Shown: in pieces, positions 34,717 through 43,184 of the stretch | Position numbering within the stretch: the stretch's first letter is position 1 | Layout: every line of letters begins with the position of its first letter | Source: Mesorhizobium ventifaucium | GTDB taxonomy: Bacteria > Pseudomonadota > Alphaproteobacteria > Rhizobiales > Rhizobiaceae | NCBI RefSeq assembly: GCF_935822925.1 | Contig: NZ_CAKXZS010000023.1 | Coordinates: 248,001 to 312,000 of the forward strand | Direction of reading: 5' to 3' | DNA: 64,000 bases | The notes under the pieces: generated by a model | What the model was told of the DNA's origin: nothing | The model's database searches: none | The model's input: only the letters and a program-made list of their open reading frames with translations | Made by a program: the position numbers and the translations under genes

Positions 34717-36891
34717 ATGAACGCGATAATTTCCATCTCCCGCCGCAGCTTCATCATCGGCGTGGCCTCCACGGCCGGAGGCTTGTCCCTCGGGTTCAAC
34801 GTGCCGTTCATCAAGCCGGCACTCGCCGAGGGCTCCGAGACGGCGCCGGAGATCAATGCCTGGGTGGTGATCAGGCCCGACGATACGGTGGTCATCCGCA
34901 TCGCCCGCTCCGAGATGGGGCAGGGGACGCTGACCGGCCTGGCCCAACTCGTCGCCGAGGAGCTGAACTGCGACTGGTCCAAGGTCACGACCGAATATCC
35001 GTCGCCGGCCCAGAACCTGGCGCGCGACCGCGTGTGGGGCAATTTCTCGACCGGCGGCAGCCGCGGCATCCGCGAGTCGCACGAGTATGTGCGCATTGGT
35101 GGCGCCGTTGCGCGCGAGATGCTGATTGCCGCCGCGGCCGCCGAATGGGGCGTGCCGGCCAGCGAATGCACCGCAAGGATGGGCATGGTCACGCATGCAG
35201 CATCAGATCGCGCCACCTTTTATGGGCAGTTGGCTGCCGCTGCCGCGCGAATGACGCCGCCCGCCAATGTCACCCTGAAGGACCCGAAGGATTGGACCAT
35301 AGCCGGCAAGCCGCTGCCGCGGCTCGACACCGCCGACAAGCTCAACGGCAGCCAGGTCTACGGCACAGATCTCAAGCTGCCGAACATGCTCAACGCGGCG
35401 ATCCGGGCCTGCCCGTATTTCGGCGGCAAGGTGGAGAGTTTTGACGCGGCGGCGGTGGCGGGCATGCCGGGCGTGCGCACTGTCGTTCAGGTCGATGAGA
35501 CCGCCGTTGCGGTGGTCGCCGACACGTGGTGGCGGGCGAAGACCGCTCTCGATGCCTTGCCGATCGTCTGGGACGAAGGTCCCAACAGGCAGGTCACAAG
35601 CGCCTCGATAGCGGCGATGCTCGAAGAGGGGCTCGGCGCAAATGACGCCTTCATCGGCGCCAGACAAGGTGACGCCGGTACTGCCCTGTCCGCCGCCGGC
35701 CGGACGGTCACGGCGACCTATGCCTACCCCTACCAGAACCACGCGACCATGGAGCCGATGAACGCGACGGCGCTCTACACGCCCGAGCGCTGCGAGGTAT
35801 GGGTGCCGACCCAGAATGGCGAGGCGAGCCTTGCTGCAGCGGCCGAGGCCGCCGGCCTGCCGGTGCAGCAATGCGAGGTGCACAAGATCCATCTCGGCGG
35901 CGGCTTCGGCCGGCGCGGCAATTTCCAGGACTATGTGCGCCAGGCGGTCAGCATTGCCAAGCAGGTGCCGGGAACGCCGGTAAAGCTCATGTGGTCGCGC
36001 GAAGAGGATATGCTGCACGGCGCCTATCACCCGACCACCCGATGCCGGCTGACGGGCGCGCTCGACGCGGACGGCAACCTGACCGCTCTGCACATGCGCA
36101 TATCCGGCCAGTCGATCCTTGCCGCGGTGCGGCCGGAGGGCATGCAGAACGGCATGGACCCGGTGGTCTTCCAGGGCCTCGTCCTCAGCGGCACGGAAGG
36201 CACGCTGGGATATACGGTGGACAATCTGCTTGTCGATCATGCCATGCGCAACCCGCCGATCCCGCCAGGTTTTTGGCGCGGCGTCAACCTCAACCAGAAC
36301 GCGCTCTACGTCGAGTGTTTCATGGACGAACTCGCCCATGCGGCCGGCGTCGACCCGCTCGCCTTCCGCCGCAAGCTGATGGCCAAACATCCAAAACATC
36401 TCGCCGTGCTGGAGGCGGTCGCCGAACGGATCGGCTGGGACAACCCGCCCGCGGCCGGCGTTCACCGCGGCCTGGCGCAGATCATGGGCTTCGGCAGTTA
36501 TGTGGCGGCGGCAGCGGAGGTTTCGGTGACCGATGGGCAGCTCAGGATCCATCGCATCGTGGCGGCCACCGATCCGGGTCATGTCGTCAACCCCGCACAA
36601 GTCGAGCGGCAGGTCGAGGGTTCCTTCGTCTATGGCCTTTCCGCCTGCATCTACGGCGAATGCACCGTCAATGGCGGCCGCATGGAGCAGGAAAACTTCG
36701 ACAGCTACGAGGTCCTGCGGATGGCCGAAATGCCTGATGTGGAGACGATCATCCTGCCGTCCGGCGGCTTCTGGGGCGGCGTCGGCGAGCCGACCATCGC
36801 CGTCGCCGCGCCGGCCGTCCTCAATGCGATCTTCGCCGCCACCGGCAAGCGCATCCGCACGCTGCCGCTGAAGAACCATGACCTCGCATGA
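34717..36891 (+). CDS. Molybdenum hydroxylase large subunit (IorB type), Tat-exported
   Basis: The 724-residue catalytic subunit binds the molybdenum cofactor. I chose the ATG at 34717 (preceded by GAGGAGA), which opens onto a twin-arginine signal (SISRRSFIIGVAS). The chain carries RIARSEMGQGTLTGLAQLV, the cofactor region HLGGGFGRRG, FWRGVNLNQNALYVE, and the catalytic glutamate near the end in GGFWGGVGEPTIA. Relatives oxidise N-heterocycles or aldehydes by water hydroxylation. Its presence before flavocytochrome and Sox genes suggests a sulfur-linked or shared electron sink, but the substrate is unknown. It overlaps the following cytochrome gene by 14 bases. Confidence 0.9.
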   Translation: MNAIISISRRSFIIGVASTAGGLSLGFNVPFIKPALAEGSETAPEINAWVVIRPDDTVVIRIARSEMGQGTLTGLAQLVAEELNCDWSKVTTEYPSPAQNLARDRVWGNFSTGGSRGIRESHEYVRIGGAVAREMLIAAAAAEWGVPASECTARMGMVTHAASDRATFYGQLAAAAARMTPPANVTLKDPKDWTIAGKPLPRLDTADKLNGSQVYGTDLKLPNMLNAAIRACPYFGGKVESFDAAAVAGMPGVRTVVQVDETAVAVVADTWWRAKTALDALPIVWDEGPNRQVTSASIAAMLEEGLGANDAFIGARQGDAGTALSAAGRTVTATYAYPYQNHATMEPMNATALYTPERCEVWVPTQNGEASLAAAAEAAGLPVQQCEVHKIHLGGGFGRRGNFQDYVRQAVSIAKQVPGTPVKLMWSREEDMLHGAYHPTTRCRLTGALDADGNLTALHMRISGQSILAAVRPEGMQNGMDPVVFQGLVLSGTEGTLGYTVDNLLVDHAMRNPPIPPGFWRGVNLNQNALYVECFMDELAHAAGVDPLAFRRKLMAKHPKHLAVLEAVAERIGWDNPPAAGVHRGLAQIMGFGSYVAAAAEVSVTDGQLRIHRIVAATDPGHVVNPAQVERQVEGSFVYGLSACIYGECTVNGGRMEQENFDSYEVLRMAEMPDVETIILPSGGFWGGVGEPTIAVAAPAVLNAIFAATGKRIRTLPLKNHDLA

Positions 36892-37240
36892 TATGAGGCG
36901 CGCGAAGAACAGGCGCGGCGGACGGGCGCTCGCGCCTGTCCTGCTTGCGGCGCCTGTCTTGCTTGCGGCGCTTGCGGCCAGCGCGCCGGCATGGGCCGAA
37001 GCGGCGCCTGGTGCTGCGGCATGCACCGGCTGTCACGGGCCGGCGGCGCTCGGCTCAGCCATCCCCTCGCTCGACGGCCATGCGGCGGAGGACGTCGTCG
37101 CCCAGATGCAAGCCTTCCGTTCCGGTGAGCGCAAGGCGACGGTCATGGACCGCATCGCCAGGGGATTTACCGAGGAGGAGACGCGCGCCATCGCCGAATG
37201 GCTCGCCAAGCCGGAGGCGGCTCGCCATGCCCAGCCGTAG
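36878..37240 (+). CDS. Exported monohaem cytochrome c
   Basis: The 120-residue product has a signal peptide (about residues 15-41, after a basic N-terminus), one haem site CTGCHGP near residue 49, and a methionine-bearing C-terminal half (ATVMDRIARGFTEEETRAIA). The start used is ATG 36878, overlapping the molybdenum subunit by 14 bases; ATG 36893 is an alternative. It resembles the FccA-type cytochromes that pair with sulfide dehydrogenase flavoproteins, and the flavoprotein gene overlaps its 3' end, so the two are probably one flavocytochrome. Confidence 0.88.
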   Translation: MTSHDMRRAKNRRGGRALAPVLLAAPVLLAALAASAPAWAEAAPGAAACTGCHGPAALGSAIPSLDGHAAEDVVAQMQAFRSGERKATVMDRIARGFTEEETRAIAEWLAKPEAARHAQP

Positions 37241-38489
37241 AGCCCTGATCGGCGGCGTGGCGGCCAGCGTCGCCGCGGCCGTCCTTGCCACGCCGCAGGT
37301 CCGCGCACAGACGCAGCCCGGCGTGATCGTCGTCGGCGGCGGCTTTGCCGGGGCAAGCTGCGCCCGCGCTCTCAAACGGCTGGATCGCGATCTTGCCGTG
37401 ACGCTGATCGAGCCAGAGGCCGCCTATCTGGCCTGCCCGTTCAGCAATGCCGTGCTTGCCGGGCTGCGCGGCATCGAAGCGCAGACCTTTGGCTATGACC
37501 AGTTCGGCGACGTCGCGCTGATCCGCAAGCGCGCCGTCGCCGTCGATGCCGAGCGCCGGCGCGTTCGGTTGGAGGATGGTGCCGACATCGGCTACACCAG
37601 GCTGGTGCTGGCGCCCGGCGTCGACCTGCGCTTCGACGCCTTGCCGGGCTACGACGAGGCGGCGGCGGCGATCATGCCGCATGCCTGGAAGGCTGGGGCG
37701 CAGACGCTGCTGCTGCGCGACCAGCTCGCGGCGATGCCGGACGGTGGGGTCGTCATCCTCTCCGCGCCGCCTAATCCGTTCCGCTGCCCGCCCGGTCCGT
37801 ACGAGCGGGCGAGCCTGATCGCGCATTATCTCAAGACCAGCAAGCCACGCTCCAAGCTGATCATCCTCGACGCCAAGGACGCCTTTTCGAAGCAGCGGCT
37901 GTTCGAAGCGGCCTGGCAAGAGATCTATCCCGGCTTGATCGAATGGGTGCCGCTGTCGTCGGGGGGCAGGGTGACGGAAGTCGATCCGGCGACAAGGACG
38001 CTGGTGACCGAGTTCGGCGATCACAAGGCCGATGTCGCCAACGTGATCCCGCCGCAGCGTGCGGGAGGGATTGCGCAGTCGGCCGGCGTTGCCGACCAGA
38101 CGGGCTGGTGCCCGATCGACCCGGTCACCTTCGAGTCCCGCCTGCAGCCGGCGATCCACGTCATCGGTGACGCGGCGATCGGCGGGGCGATGCCTAAATC
38201 CGCCTTCAGCGCCAACGCCCAGGCGAAAGCTTGCGCCGCGGCGGTCGCCGCCCTGGTCAGGGAGCGGCCGCCAGTGCAGCCGAAACTCATCAACACCTGC
38301 TACAGCCTGGTCGCGCCCGGTTACGGCATTTCAATCGCCGGCGTCTACCAGCCGCGTGATGGGCTGCTTGCCGAGGTTGAGGGTGCGGGTGGCACCAGCC
38401 CGCTCGAAGCGCCGCGTTCCGTCCGCGAACTGGAAGCGGCTTATGCGGAGGACTGGTTCCGGACGATCACCAGTGAAGTGTTCGGATGA
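37227..38489 (+). CDS. Flavocytochrome c sulfide dehydrogenase flavoprotein (FccB/SoxF type)
   Basis: Oxidises sulfide or related sulfane sulfur in the periplasm and passes electrons to its cytochrome. I chose the ATG at 37227 (MPSRRALIGGVAASVAAAVL), which gives a Tat-like signal; it overlaps the cytochrome gene by 14 bases. The FAD motif is VVGGGFAGASCARAL, and the two redox-active cysteines are in AYLACPFSNAVLAG and NTCYSLVAPGYGIS. The C-terminal domain ends EDWFRTITSEVFG, as in the family. Length 420 residues. In Sox systems the homologue (SoxF) is accessory, whereas here it is central. Confidence 0.9.
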   Translation: MPSRRALIGGVAASVAAAVLATPQVRAQTQPGVIVVGGGFAGASCARALKRLDRDLAVTLIEPEAAYLACPFSNAVLAGLRGIEAQTFGYDQFGDVALIRKRAVAVDAERRRVRLEDGADIGYTRLVLAPGVDLRFDALPGYDEAAAAIMPHAWKAGAQTLLLRDQLAAMPDGGVVILSAPPNPFRCPPGPYERASLIAHYLKTSKPRSKLIILDAKDAFSKQRLFEAAWQEIYPGLIEWVPLSSGGRVTEVDPATRTLVTEFGDHKADVANVIPPQRAGGIAQSAGVADQTGWCPIDPVTFESRLQPAIHVIGDAAIGGAMPKSAFSANAQAKACAAAVAALVRERPPVQPKLINTCYSLVAPGYGISIAGVYQPRDGLLAEVEGAGGTSPLEAPRSVRELEAAYAEDWFRTITSEVFG

Positions 38490-38956
38490 TGAGGGTGGCC
38501 TTTCTGGCTCTTATGGGATTGCAGCTTGCGGCCTCGCCCGGTTCCGGCGAGGAGAGGGGGTCTTATGAGGAGACTGGGTCTTATGTCGTGACCGGCGATG
38601 CGATCATGCAGCCTCTGGTCGGCAGCAAGGGTGATCCGGCGCGCGGCGCCGCGCTGATCGCGGACCGGCAGCGCAGCCTCTGCACGCTCTGCCACAGCGG
38701 GCCGTTTCCCGACGCCCATCTGCACGGCACGCTGGCGCCCGACCTGACCGGCGTCGGGGCGAGACTTTCGGAAGGCCAGATCCGGCTGCGCGTGGTCGAC
38801 ATGAAGCGGCTCGTGCCGAACACGATCATGCCTTCCTACTATCGGGTCGCGGATGAGCAAGGCCGGCGTGTCGCCACCGCCTGGCGCAGCAAGCCGATCC
38901 TGGGCGGCGCCGATATCGAGGATATCGTCGCCTATCTCACGACGCTGAAGGGGTGA
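38486..38956 (+). CDS. soxX: Sulfur-oxidation cytochrome SoxX
   Basis: Monohaem subunit of the SoxXA cytochrome, which joins a sulfur substrate to SoxY. The 156-residue product has a short signal peptide (about 1-20), haem site CTLCHSG near residue 66 and the methionine-ligand motif NTIMPSYYRV, diagnostic of SoxX. It overlaps the flavoprotein stop (ATGA) and the next gene closely follows, so it is translationally coupled. Confidence 0.93.
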   Translation: MMRVAFLALMGLQLAASPGSGEERGSYEETGSYVVTGDAIMQPLVGSKGDPARGAALIADRQRSLCTLCHSGPFPDAHLHGTLAPDLTGVGARLSEGQIRLRVVDMKRLVPNTIMPSYYRVADEQGRRVATAWRSKPILGGADIEDIVAYLTTLKG

Positions 38957-38958
38957 TC

Positions 38959-39441
38959 ATGCACGAAGACCCGCTTCGAGCTTACGCAGGCTTGATCGGA
39001 CGGCGGCAGTTTCTTCGAGCCGGCATGACCGGCCTGCTGGCGATCAGCCTGCCGCGCTGGGCTGTTGCCCGTCCAAGCCTCGATCAAGCGATCCGGACCT
39101 TTACCGGGGGAGCCAACGTTCTCGACGGCCGCGTCCGGCTCGACCTGCCGCCTCTGGTCGAGAACGGCAACGCGGTCGGGATCACAGTCGCCGCCGAGAG
39201 CCCGATGACCGAAGACGACCATGTCCGGCGCATCGCGGTGTTCAACGAGAGAAACCCGGAGGCGAATGTCGCGGTTTTCCAGCTCGGACCGCGCTCCGGC
39301 CGCGCCATCGTCTCGACGCGGATCCGGCTCGCGACCTCGCAGGTGGTTGTCGCGGTCGCGGAGATGAGCGACGGCAGCTTCTGGTCGAGCCGGGCGAGCG
39401 CCATCGTCACGCTGGCCGCCTGTATCGAGGACCTTTCATAA
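38959..39441 (+). CDS. soxY: Sulfur carrier protein SoxY, variant without GGCGG
   Basis: Exported carrier on whose C-terminal cysteine sulfur intermediates are held. I chose ATG 38959 because GAAGGGG is well spaced; GTG 38953 is in frame but sits on that site. The 160-residue protein has a Tat signal (GRRQFLRAGMTGLLA) and the SoxY fold (NGNAVGITVAAESPMTEDDH). The C-terminus is LAACIEDLS instead of the usual GGCGG: the cysteine is kept but the flexible glycine arm is lost and five residues follow it. This may change the partner enzyme. The stop overlaps soxZ (TAATG). Confidence 0.85.
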   Translation: MHEDPLRAYAGLIGRRQFLRAGMTGLLAISLPRWAVARPSLDQAIRTFTGGANVLDGRVRLDLPPLVENGNAVGITVAAESPMTEDDHVRRIAVFNERNPEANVAVFQLGPRSGRAIVSTRIRLATSQVVVAVAEMSDGSFWSSRASAIVTLAACIEDLS

Positions 39442-39761
39442 TGGCACGCACGCTCGTCAATGTGCCGAAAGCGGCCAAGCAGGGCGAAGTCGTCGAGATC
39501 AAGGCGATGATCGCCCATCCCATGGAAACCGGCTATCGTATCGGCCCAAACGGCTCCAACATCCCCCGCGACATCATCCGCCGTTTCGCCTGCACCTACA
39601 ACGGCGAGGAGGTGTTTTCGGCCGATCTCTTTCCAGCGGTATCGGCCAATCCATTCATTGCCTTCACGCTGGTTGCGACGACGAGCGGCACGATCGACTT
39701 CACCTGGACCGACGATGCCGGGAAGAGCCAAACGGCGTCGGCGACGATCACGGTGAGCTGA
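39441..39761 (+). CDS. soxZ: Sulfur-oxidation protein SoxZ
   Basis: Partner of SoxY in the SoxYZ heterodimer. The 106-residue immunoglobulin-like protein has the family features VVEIKAMIAHPMETGYRI, NIPRDIIRRFACTYNGEEVF and a C-terminal WTDDAGKSQTASATI. It has no signal peptide and is carried out with SoxY by the Tat route. It overlaps soxY by one base and soxA by one base (TGATG), so the three are coupled. Confidence 0.95.
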   Translation: MARTLVNVPKAAKQGEVVEIKAMIAHPMETGYRIGPNGSNIPRDIIRRFACTYNGEEVFSADLFPAVSANPFIAFTLVATTSGTIDFTWTDDAGKSQTASATITVS

Positions 39762-40540
39762 TGCGCGCCCTCTGGGGCCTGGTGGGGATGATCGCGGCGG
39801 CCGTCTGCAGCATTGCCATCGCTGCCGGCATCGAAGACGGCGAGAAGCGCTCCGGCTTCGACTTCATGACGCCGCAGACGCAGGCGCTGCAGGCCGACGA
39901 CATGAGCAATCCCGGCATGCTGTGGGTGCTGCAGGGCGAGCAGCTCTGGCAACAGGCGCAGGGCAGGGCGGATGTCGCCTGCTCCGGCTGCCATGACGAT
40001 GCACGCCAGACGATGCGCGGCGTCGCCGCGCGCTACCCGGCTTTTGATGCAGCGACGGGCCGGCCGATCGACCTTGCCGGGCGTATCAACTCCTGCCGAG
40101 CGGAGCGGCAGCAGGCCGAGCGGCTGGCGCCGGAGTCCGACGCCTTGCTCGCCCTGACGGCCTATGTGACGCATCAGTCGCGCGGCATGCCAATCACACC
40201 GGCGACCGACGCCCGGCTCACGCCGTTTCGCGACAACGGCCGGCGTCTGTTCCAGAGCCGGATCGGACAACTCGAGCTCTCCTGCGCCTCCTGCCACGAC
40301 GACAATTGGGGTAAACGGCTCGGCGGCAGTGTCATCCCGCAGGCGCATCCGACCGGCTATCCGCTCTACCGGCTGGAGTGGCAGACGGTCGGTTCGCTGC
40401 AGCGGCGCCTGCGCAACTGCATGATCGGGGTCAGAGCCGAGCCCTTCGTATTTGGCGCACCCGAACTCGTCGACCTGGAGCTCCATCTGACAGAGCGGGC
40501 CCGCGGCCTTCTGGTCGAGACGCCGGCCGTGCGGCCGTGA
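39761..40540 (+). CDS. soxA: Dihaem sulfur-oxidation cytochrome SoxA
   Basis: Catalytic subunit of SoxXA. The 259-residue product has a signal peptide (about 1-22), two haem sites (CSGCHDD near residue 74 and CASCHDD near 177) and the active-site cysteine in RRLRNCMIGVRAE near residue 219. All expected ligands are visible. In classical operons soxB follows soxA, but here the operon ends and no soxB or soxCD is found within the next 23 kb. Confidence 0.95.
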   Translation: MRALWGLVGMIAAAVCSIAIAAGIEDGEKRSGFDFMTPQTQALQADDMSNPGMLWVLQGEQLWQQAQGRADVACSGCHDDARQTMRGVAARYPAFDAATGRPIDLAGRINSCRAERQQAERLAPESDALLALTAYVTHQSRGMPITPATDARLTPFRDNGRRLFQSRIGQLELSCASCHDDNWGKRLGGSVIPQAHPTGYPLYRLEWQTVGSLQRRLRNCMIGVRAEPFVFGAPELVDLELHLTERARGLLVETPAVRP

Positions 40541-40770
40541 TGCCGATTGCGACTGGCCGTTCACCTGCCATCCCGGTTCTCGCCCATCGCCGAGCATGCA
40601 CCAGATGCCCGTCTGATCGATGGGTTTTCCAAACAATGCGACCAGGAGCGCGAGACGCTTCGAGAGGTCACTCGGTGGCTCGCGAGCGTCAAGATGGGCC
40701 GTTAGCCTGAGTTGTACACCCCTAGCTCGTGCGTTCTGTGCTGTGGGTCTTCGATCGATCTGCGCCTACT
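40541..40770. other. Region after soxA where soxB is normally found
   Basis: The 230 bases between soxA and the convergent cupin gene contain no intact soxB and no recognisable fragment of it. A TTG-started 52-residue frame (40547-40705), ending LREVTRWLASVKMGR, has helix-like composition and could be a small gene or remnant, but it has no recognised family and no clear ribosome site. Confidence 0.35.
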
Positions 40771-41373
40771 TCAGGTCTTCCTCCAATTTTGCAGAAGCGG
40801 GCCTTTGCTCCCATAGACGGGATCCTTGCGTGGACGACCTACCTTCTGGATCGTCGCGAGCGCGCGATCATGCTCCTGGGCAGTTGTGCATTCGTCATAG
40901 GTCCCAAATGGAGGATAGGCGCCGACCACTAGAAAATCGTCGGATGCCGAAAGGCATTGGTGCCCGGTGCCGGCCGGAAGAACCGCGACGTCGCCGGCCT
41001 TCAGGGACAGGGTTCGTCCCTTTTTGCCTCCAAACCGGACTTTGGCCGTCCCGGCTGCAACCCCGAGCACCTCATGTATTCGCGAATGGTAGTGAACGTA
41101 GTCGTAGATGCCATTCCGCCAGCTGGCCCCCCATCCATTGGCCTCGAAAAGCTCCTCCAAGACGGCTGCGGGATCAAATTCTTCGGGCAGCCTCACGGCA
41201 CCGCGGTAGACGACAAGCGGCCAAAACGGATGATTGGGCACCAGGCCATCATCCTTGAACCAAAACTCATTGGCTTTTCGCCGCCTTACAAGATCGGTTG
41301 CTTCTTGCCTGCCCCGTCTTGCGATACCGGTAACCCGCTCGACGGCTTTCTTGGTACTCTGCAGAATGCTCAT
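40771..41373 (-). CDS. Cupin protein, YjlB-like
   Basis: A 200-residue cytosolic protein. I chose ATG 41373 (MSILQSTKKAVERV) because AAGG lies 7 bases upstream; ATGs at 41388 and 41415 are in frame. It has the family motif FWFKDDGLVPNHPFWPLVVY and the cupin metal-binding set HYHSRIHEVLGV...E and AGTGHQCL. The function of YjlB-like cupins is unestablished. It converges with the Sox operon, and the gene is probably independent of it. Confidence 0.78.
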   Translation of the reverse strand: MSILQSTKKAVERVTGIARRGRQEATDLVRRRKANEFWFKDDGLVPNHPFWPLVVYRGAVRLPEEFDPAAVLEELFEANGWGASWRNGIYDYVHYHSRIHEVLGVAAGTAKVRFGGKKGRTLSLKAGDVAVLPAGTGHQCLSASDDFLVVGAYPPFGTYDECTTAQEHDRALATIQKVGRPRKDPVYGSKGPLLQNWRKT

Positions 41374-41511
41374 GATGTAGCCTTGCATTGCTGGTTGTCG
41401 GAAGCGAGCCTTCATGCCGATTCAACCGGCTGCATGCCGGTCGGTTCCGCTACCTTTTTGGCCCCCGGCAATCCAGCCGGATTTGTTCGATGACCGCAGG
41501 AGATATTCGGC

Positions 41512-41751
41512 ATGAGTAACGTGGTAACGCTGCATGGTGACAAGCGCTGGAAAGCGGTTCTTGTCTACGGCCACCAGAACGGCCCGATTACGATCGAACA
41601 TTATCTTGAAGAGATTTCCGAGCTTCATAACATCATAGAGCACGGCCCAGACTGGAACACCCTGATTGCGTGCACGGTGACAATCAACCGTCCCGACGGT
41701 GGTGAGGAGCAGAACAGCGAGGAAAAGGAGGCACGCCGTGAACGTCGGTGA
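41512..41751 (+). CDS. Hypothetical small protein
   Basis: A 79-residue product with a good GCAGGAG ribosome site. It begins MSNVVTLHGDKRWKAVLVYG and has a central IEHYLEEISELHNIIEHGPD acidic helix, then a very polar tail (EEQNSEEKEARRERR). Similar short proteins with HGPDW-NT are, as far as I recall, found in Rhizobiales, with no assigned role. No signal peptide or membrane segment. Confidence 0.6.
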   Translation: MSNVVTLHGDKRWKAVLVYGHQNGPITIEHYLEEISELHNIIEHGPDWNTLIACTVTINRPDGGEEQNSEEKEARRERR

Positions 41752-41799
41752 GATCGCGGAAAAGTTCACCCGAGCCGCCGAGATCGAGCGCGTCAGCCA

Positions 41800-42831
41800 C
41801 TAGTGGGGCTCCGCGACGGGCTGACTCGTCCCGAGCGCCTTAGCGAGTGTGACGGAGGGCAGCTCGGCAAACTGCCGTTTGTACTCGGCGGCGAAGTTGC
41901 CGAAATGCGAGAACCCTAAACGCGAGGCAACTGCCGTCACCGTCCGCTCGGCGGTTGGATGAACAAGCGCGCGGCGCACGGCGTTGAGACGAATCTCGAG
42001 CAGCATCGCCTTGGGCGGGCGACCGAAAGCCTCCACGCAAGCTAGGGAAAGCGTCCGCTCCCGAACCCCGAGGGTCTCGCACATGACGCTGATGCTCGGC
42101 GGCGTCTCGACGTGCCCCATCAGCATGTCGCGCAGCTTCATGGCGACGCGCGCCCGCCGGTGCAGCGGTTCGGTGACATCGGTCGACGGCACCATCCCGA
42201 GGACTACGTCGACGACCTGGCCTTCAATATCAGCGAGAGCGTCAGGAGAGGCATCGCCGGCGCTAGTGAGCAGCAACCGCAGAAGTCTTGCCAGAATGGC
42301 GCCGCGCCGGACGATCTCACGCTCGGCTACCTTCCACGGCCGGTCGAGATATTTCCTGTCGAGGCCCGGCGCGCCTCTGCGAATCTGCATCCAGTGCTCG
42401 ATCTGATCGACGGGCATGACGGCCATTGCGAGGTCGGTCGCGCCGGTGGCGGTGAAGGCTATGTCGTCGCACGGCCCGACCAGCAACGGCTGTCCCGGCC
42501 CAACGTGGCGACCCCGGAGATGAAGCGATCCTTCAGCGACTATGGGAAGACCAACGACCCAGCAGCCCTCCGGGGCGCTGCCGCGCTGCATTATCCCAGG
42601 ATTCCAGCGTTCCCGCCCAACTTGCAGGGTGTTGAGCACAACCTGACTCAGGCGGCCGTCGAAGCCGCCGCGGCCGATGTGATCGTACTTCTGATCCCAG
42701 CCAATCGCGCTCTCAGCCATCATGTCGAAGTCCGAGTACCGGCATTCGAAGGCTGCCAGGATTTCTACCCGACGCTGGCCGACACCAACCGATCTCTCCA
42801 ACGCACCCACCACCCGCGACGATCCGTTCAT
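41800..42831 (-). CDS. AraC-family transcriptional regulator
   Basis: The 343-residue product has a C-terminal AraC double helix-turn-helix (about 240-335, including MCETLGVRERTLSLACVEAF and AVASRLGFSHFGNFAAEYKR). The N-terminal half is a ligand or partner domain of the large cupin-lacking type (QVVLNTLQVGRERWNPGIMQ). It is divergent from the first DUF3604 gene, with 353 bases between them, so it is the likely regulator of that cluster. The inducer is unknown. Confidence 0.88.
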   Translation of the reverse strand: MNGSSRVVGALERSVGVGQRRVEILAAFECRYSDFDMMAESAIGWDQKYDHIGRGGFDGRLSQVVLNTLQVGRERWNPGIMQRGSAPEGCWVVGLPIVAEGSLHLRGRHVGPGQPLLVGPCDDIAFTATGATDLAMAVMPVDQIEHWMQIRRGAPGLDRKYLDRPWKVAEREIVRRGAILARLLRLLLTSAGDASPDALADIEGQVVDVVLGMVPSTDVTEPLHRRARVAMKLRDMLMGHVETPPSISVMCETLGVRERTLSLACVEAFGRPPKAMLLEIRLNAVRRALVHPTAERTVTAVASRLGFSHFGNFAAEYKRQFAELPSVTLAKALGTSQPVAEPH

Positions 42832-43184
42832 GTCGAAGTATCATATAGGTATCAGGGTTCATGAGGAGAGGCTATTGTTGCTGCGCTGCCGGATGCGCGC
42901 AGATTCCGAAATTGGATAGCGAGCGGTCCTGACGCGGCGTAAATCGTAAGGTGCGATGCGCCTTTTCGGACCGCATGAACCCAGATTCGACAAAGCTGGA
43001 AGCCGGGCGATCGAGTTGGGGAGCAAGCCGCAAAAAGGGAAACGATCAAGCATAGCGCGCGGGGTTCGACGGGATATGGACATTGCCGGACGTCGAGCCG
43101 TGAAATGACGACTGACGAGGCCGGAAAAGTTGGATCTGATTGCGGTAGGACCAAAATCGCAAATAAAAGGGGAGGACCACGGTT
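42832..43184. other. Divergent promoter region before the DUF3604 cluster
   Basis: These 353 bases lie between the AraC-family gene and the first DUF3604 gene and should contain both promoters. No convincing coding frame is present: a minus-strand frame here runs on into the DUF3604 gene in antisense. No terminator was seen. AGGGGAGGAC at about 43170 is the ribosome site of the DUF3604 gene. Confidence 0.5.

Noticed and set aside
35203..37026. A 607-residue minus-strand frame over the molybdenum hydroxylase gene
   Set aside because: It is antisense to the IorB-type gene with all its motifs; its composition is typical of shadow frames.
40547..40705. A TTG-started 52-residue frame after soxA as a gene
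   Set aside because: It has no clear ribosome site or family. It is mentioned under the intergenic region but not called as a gene.
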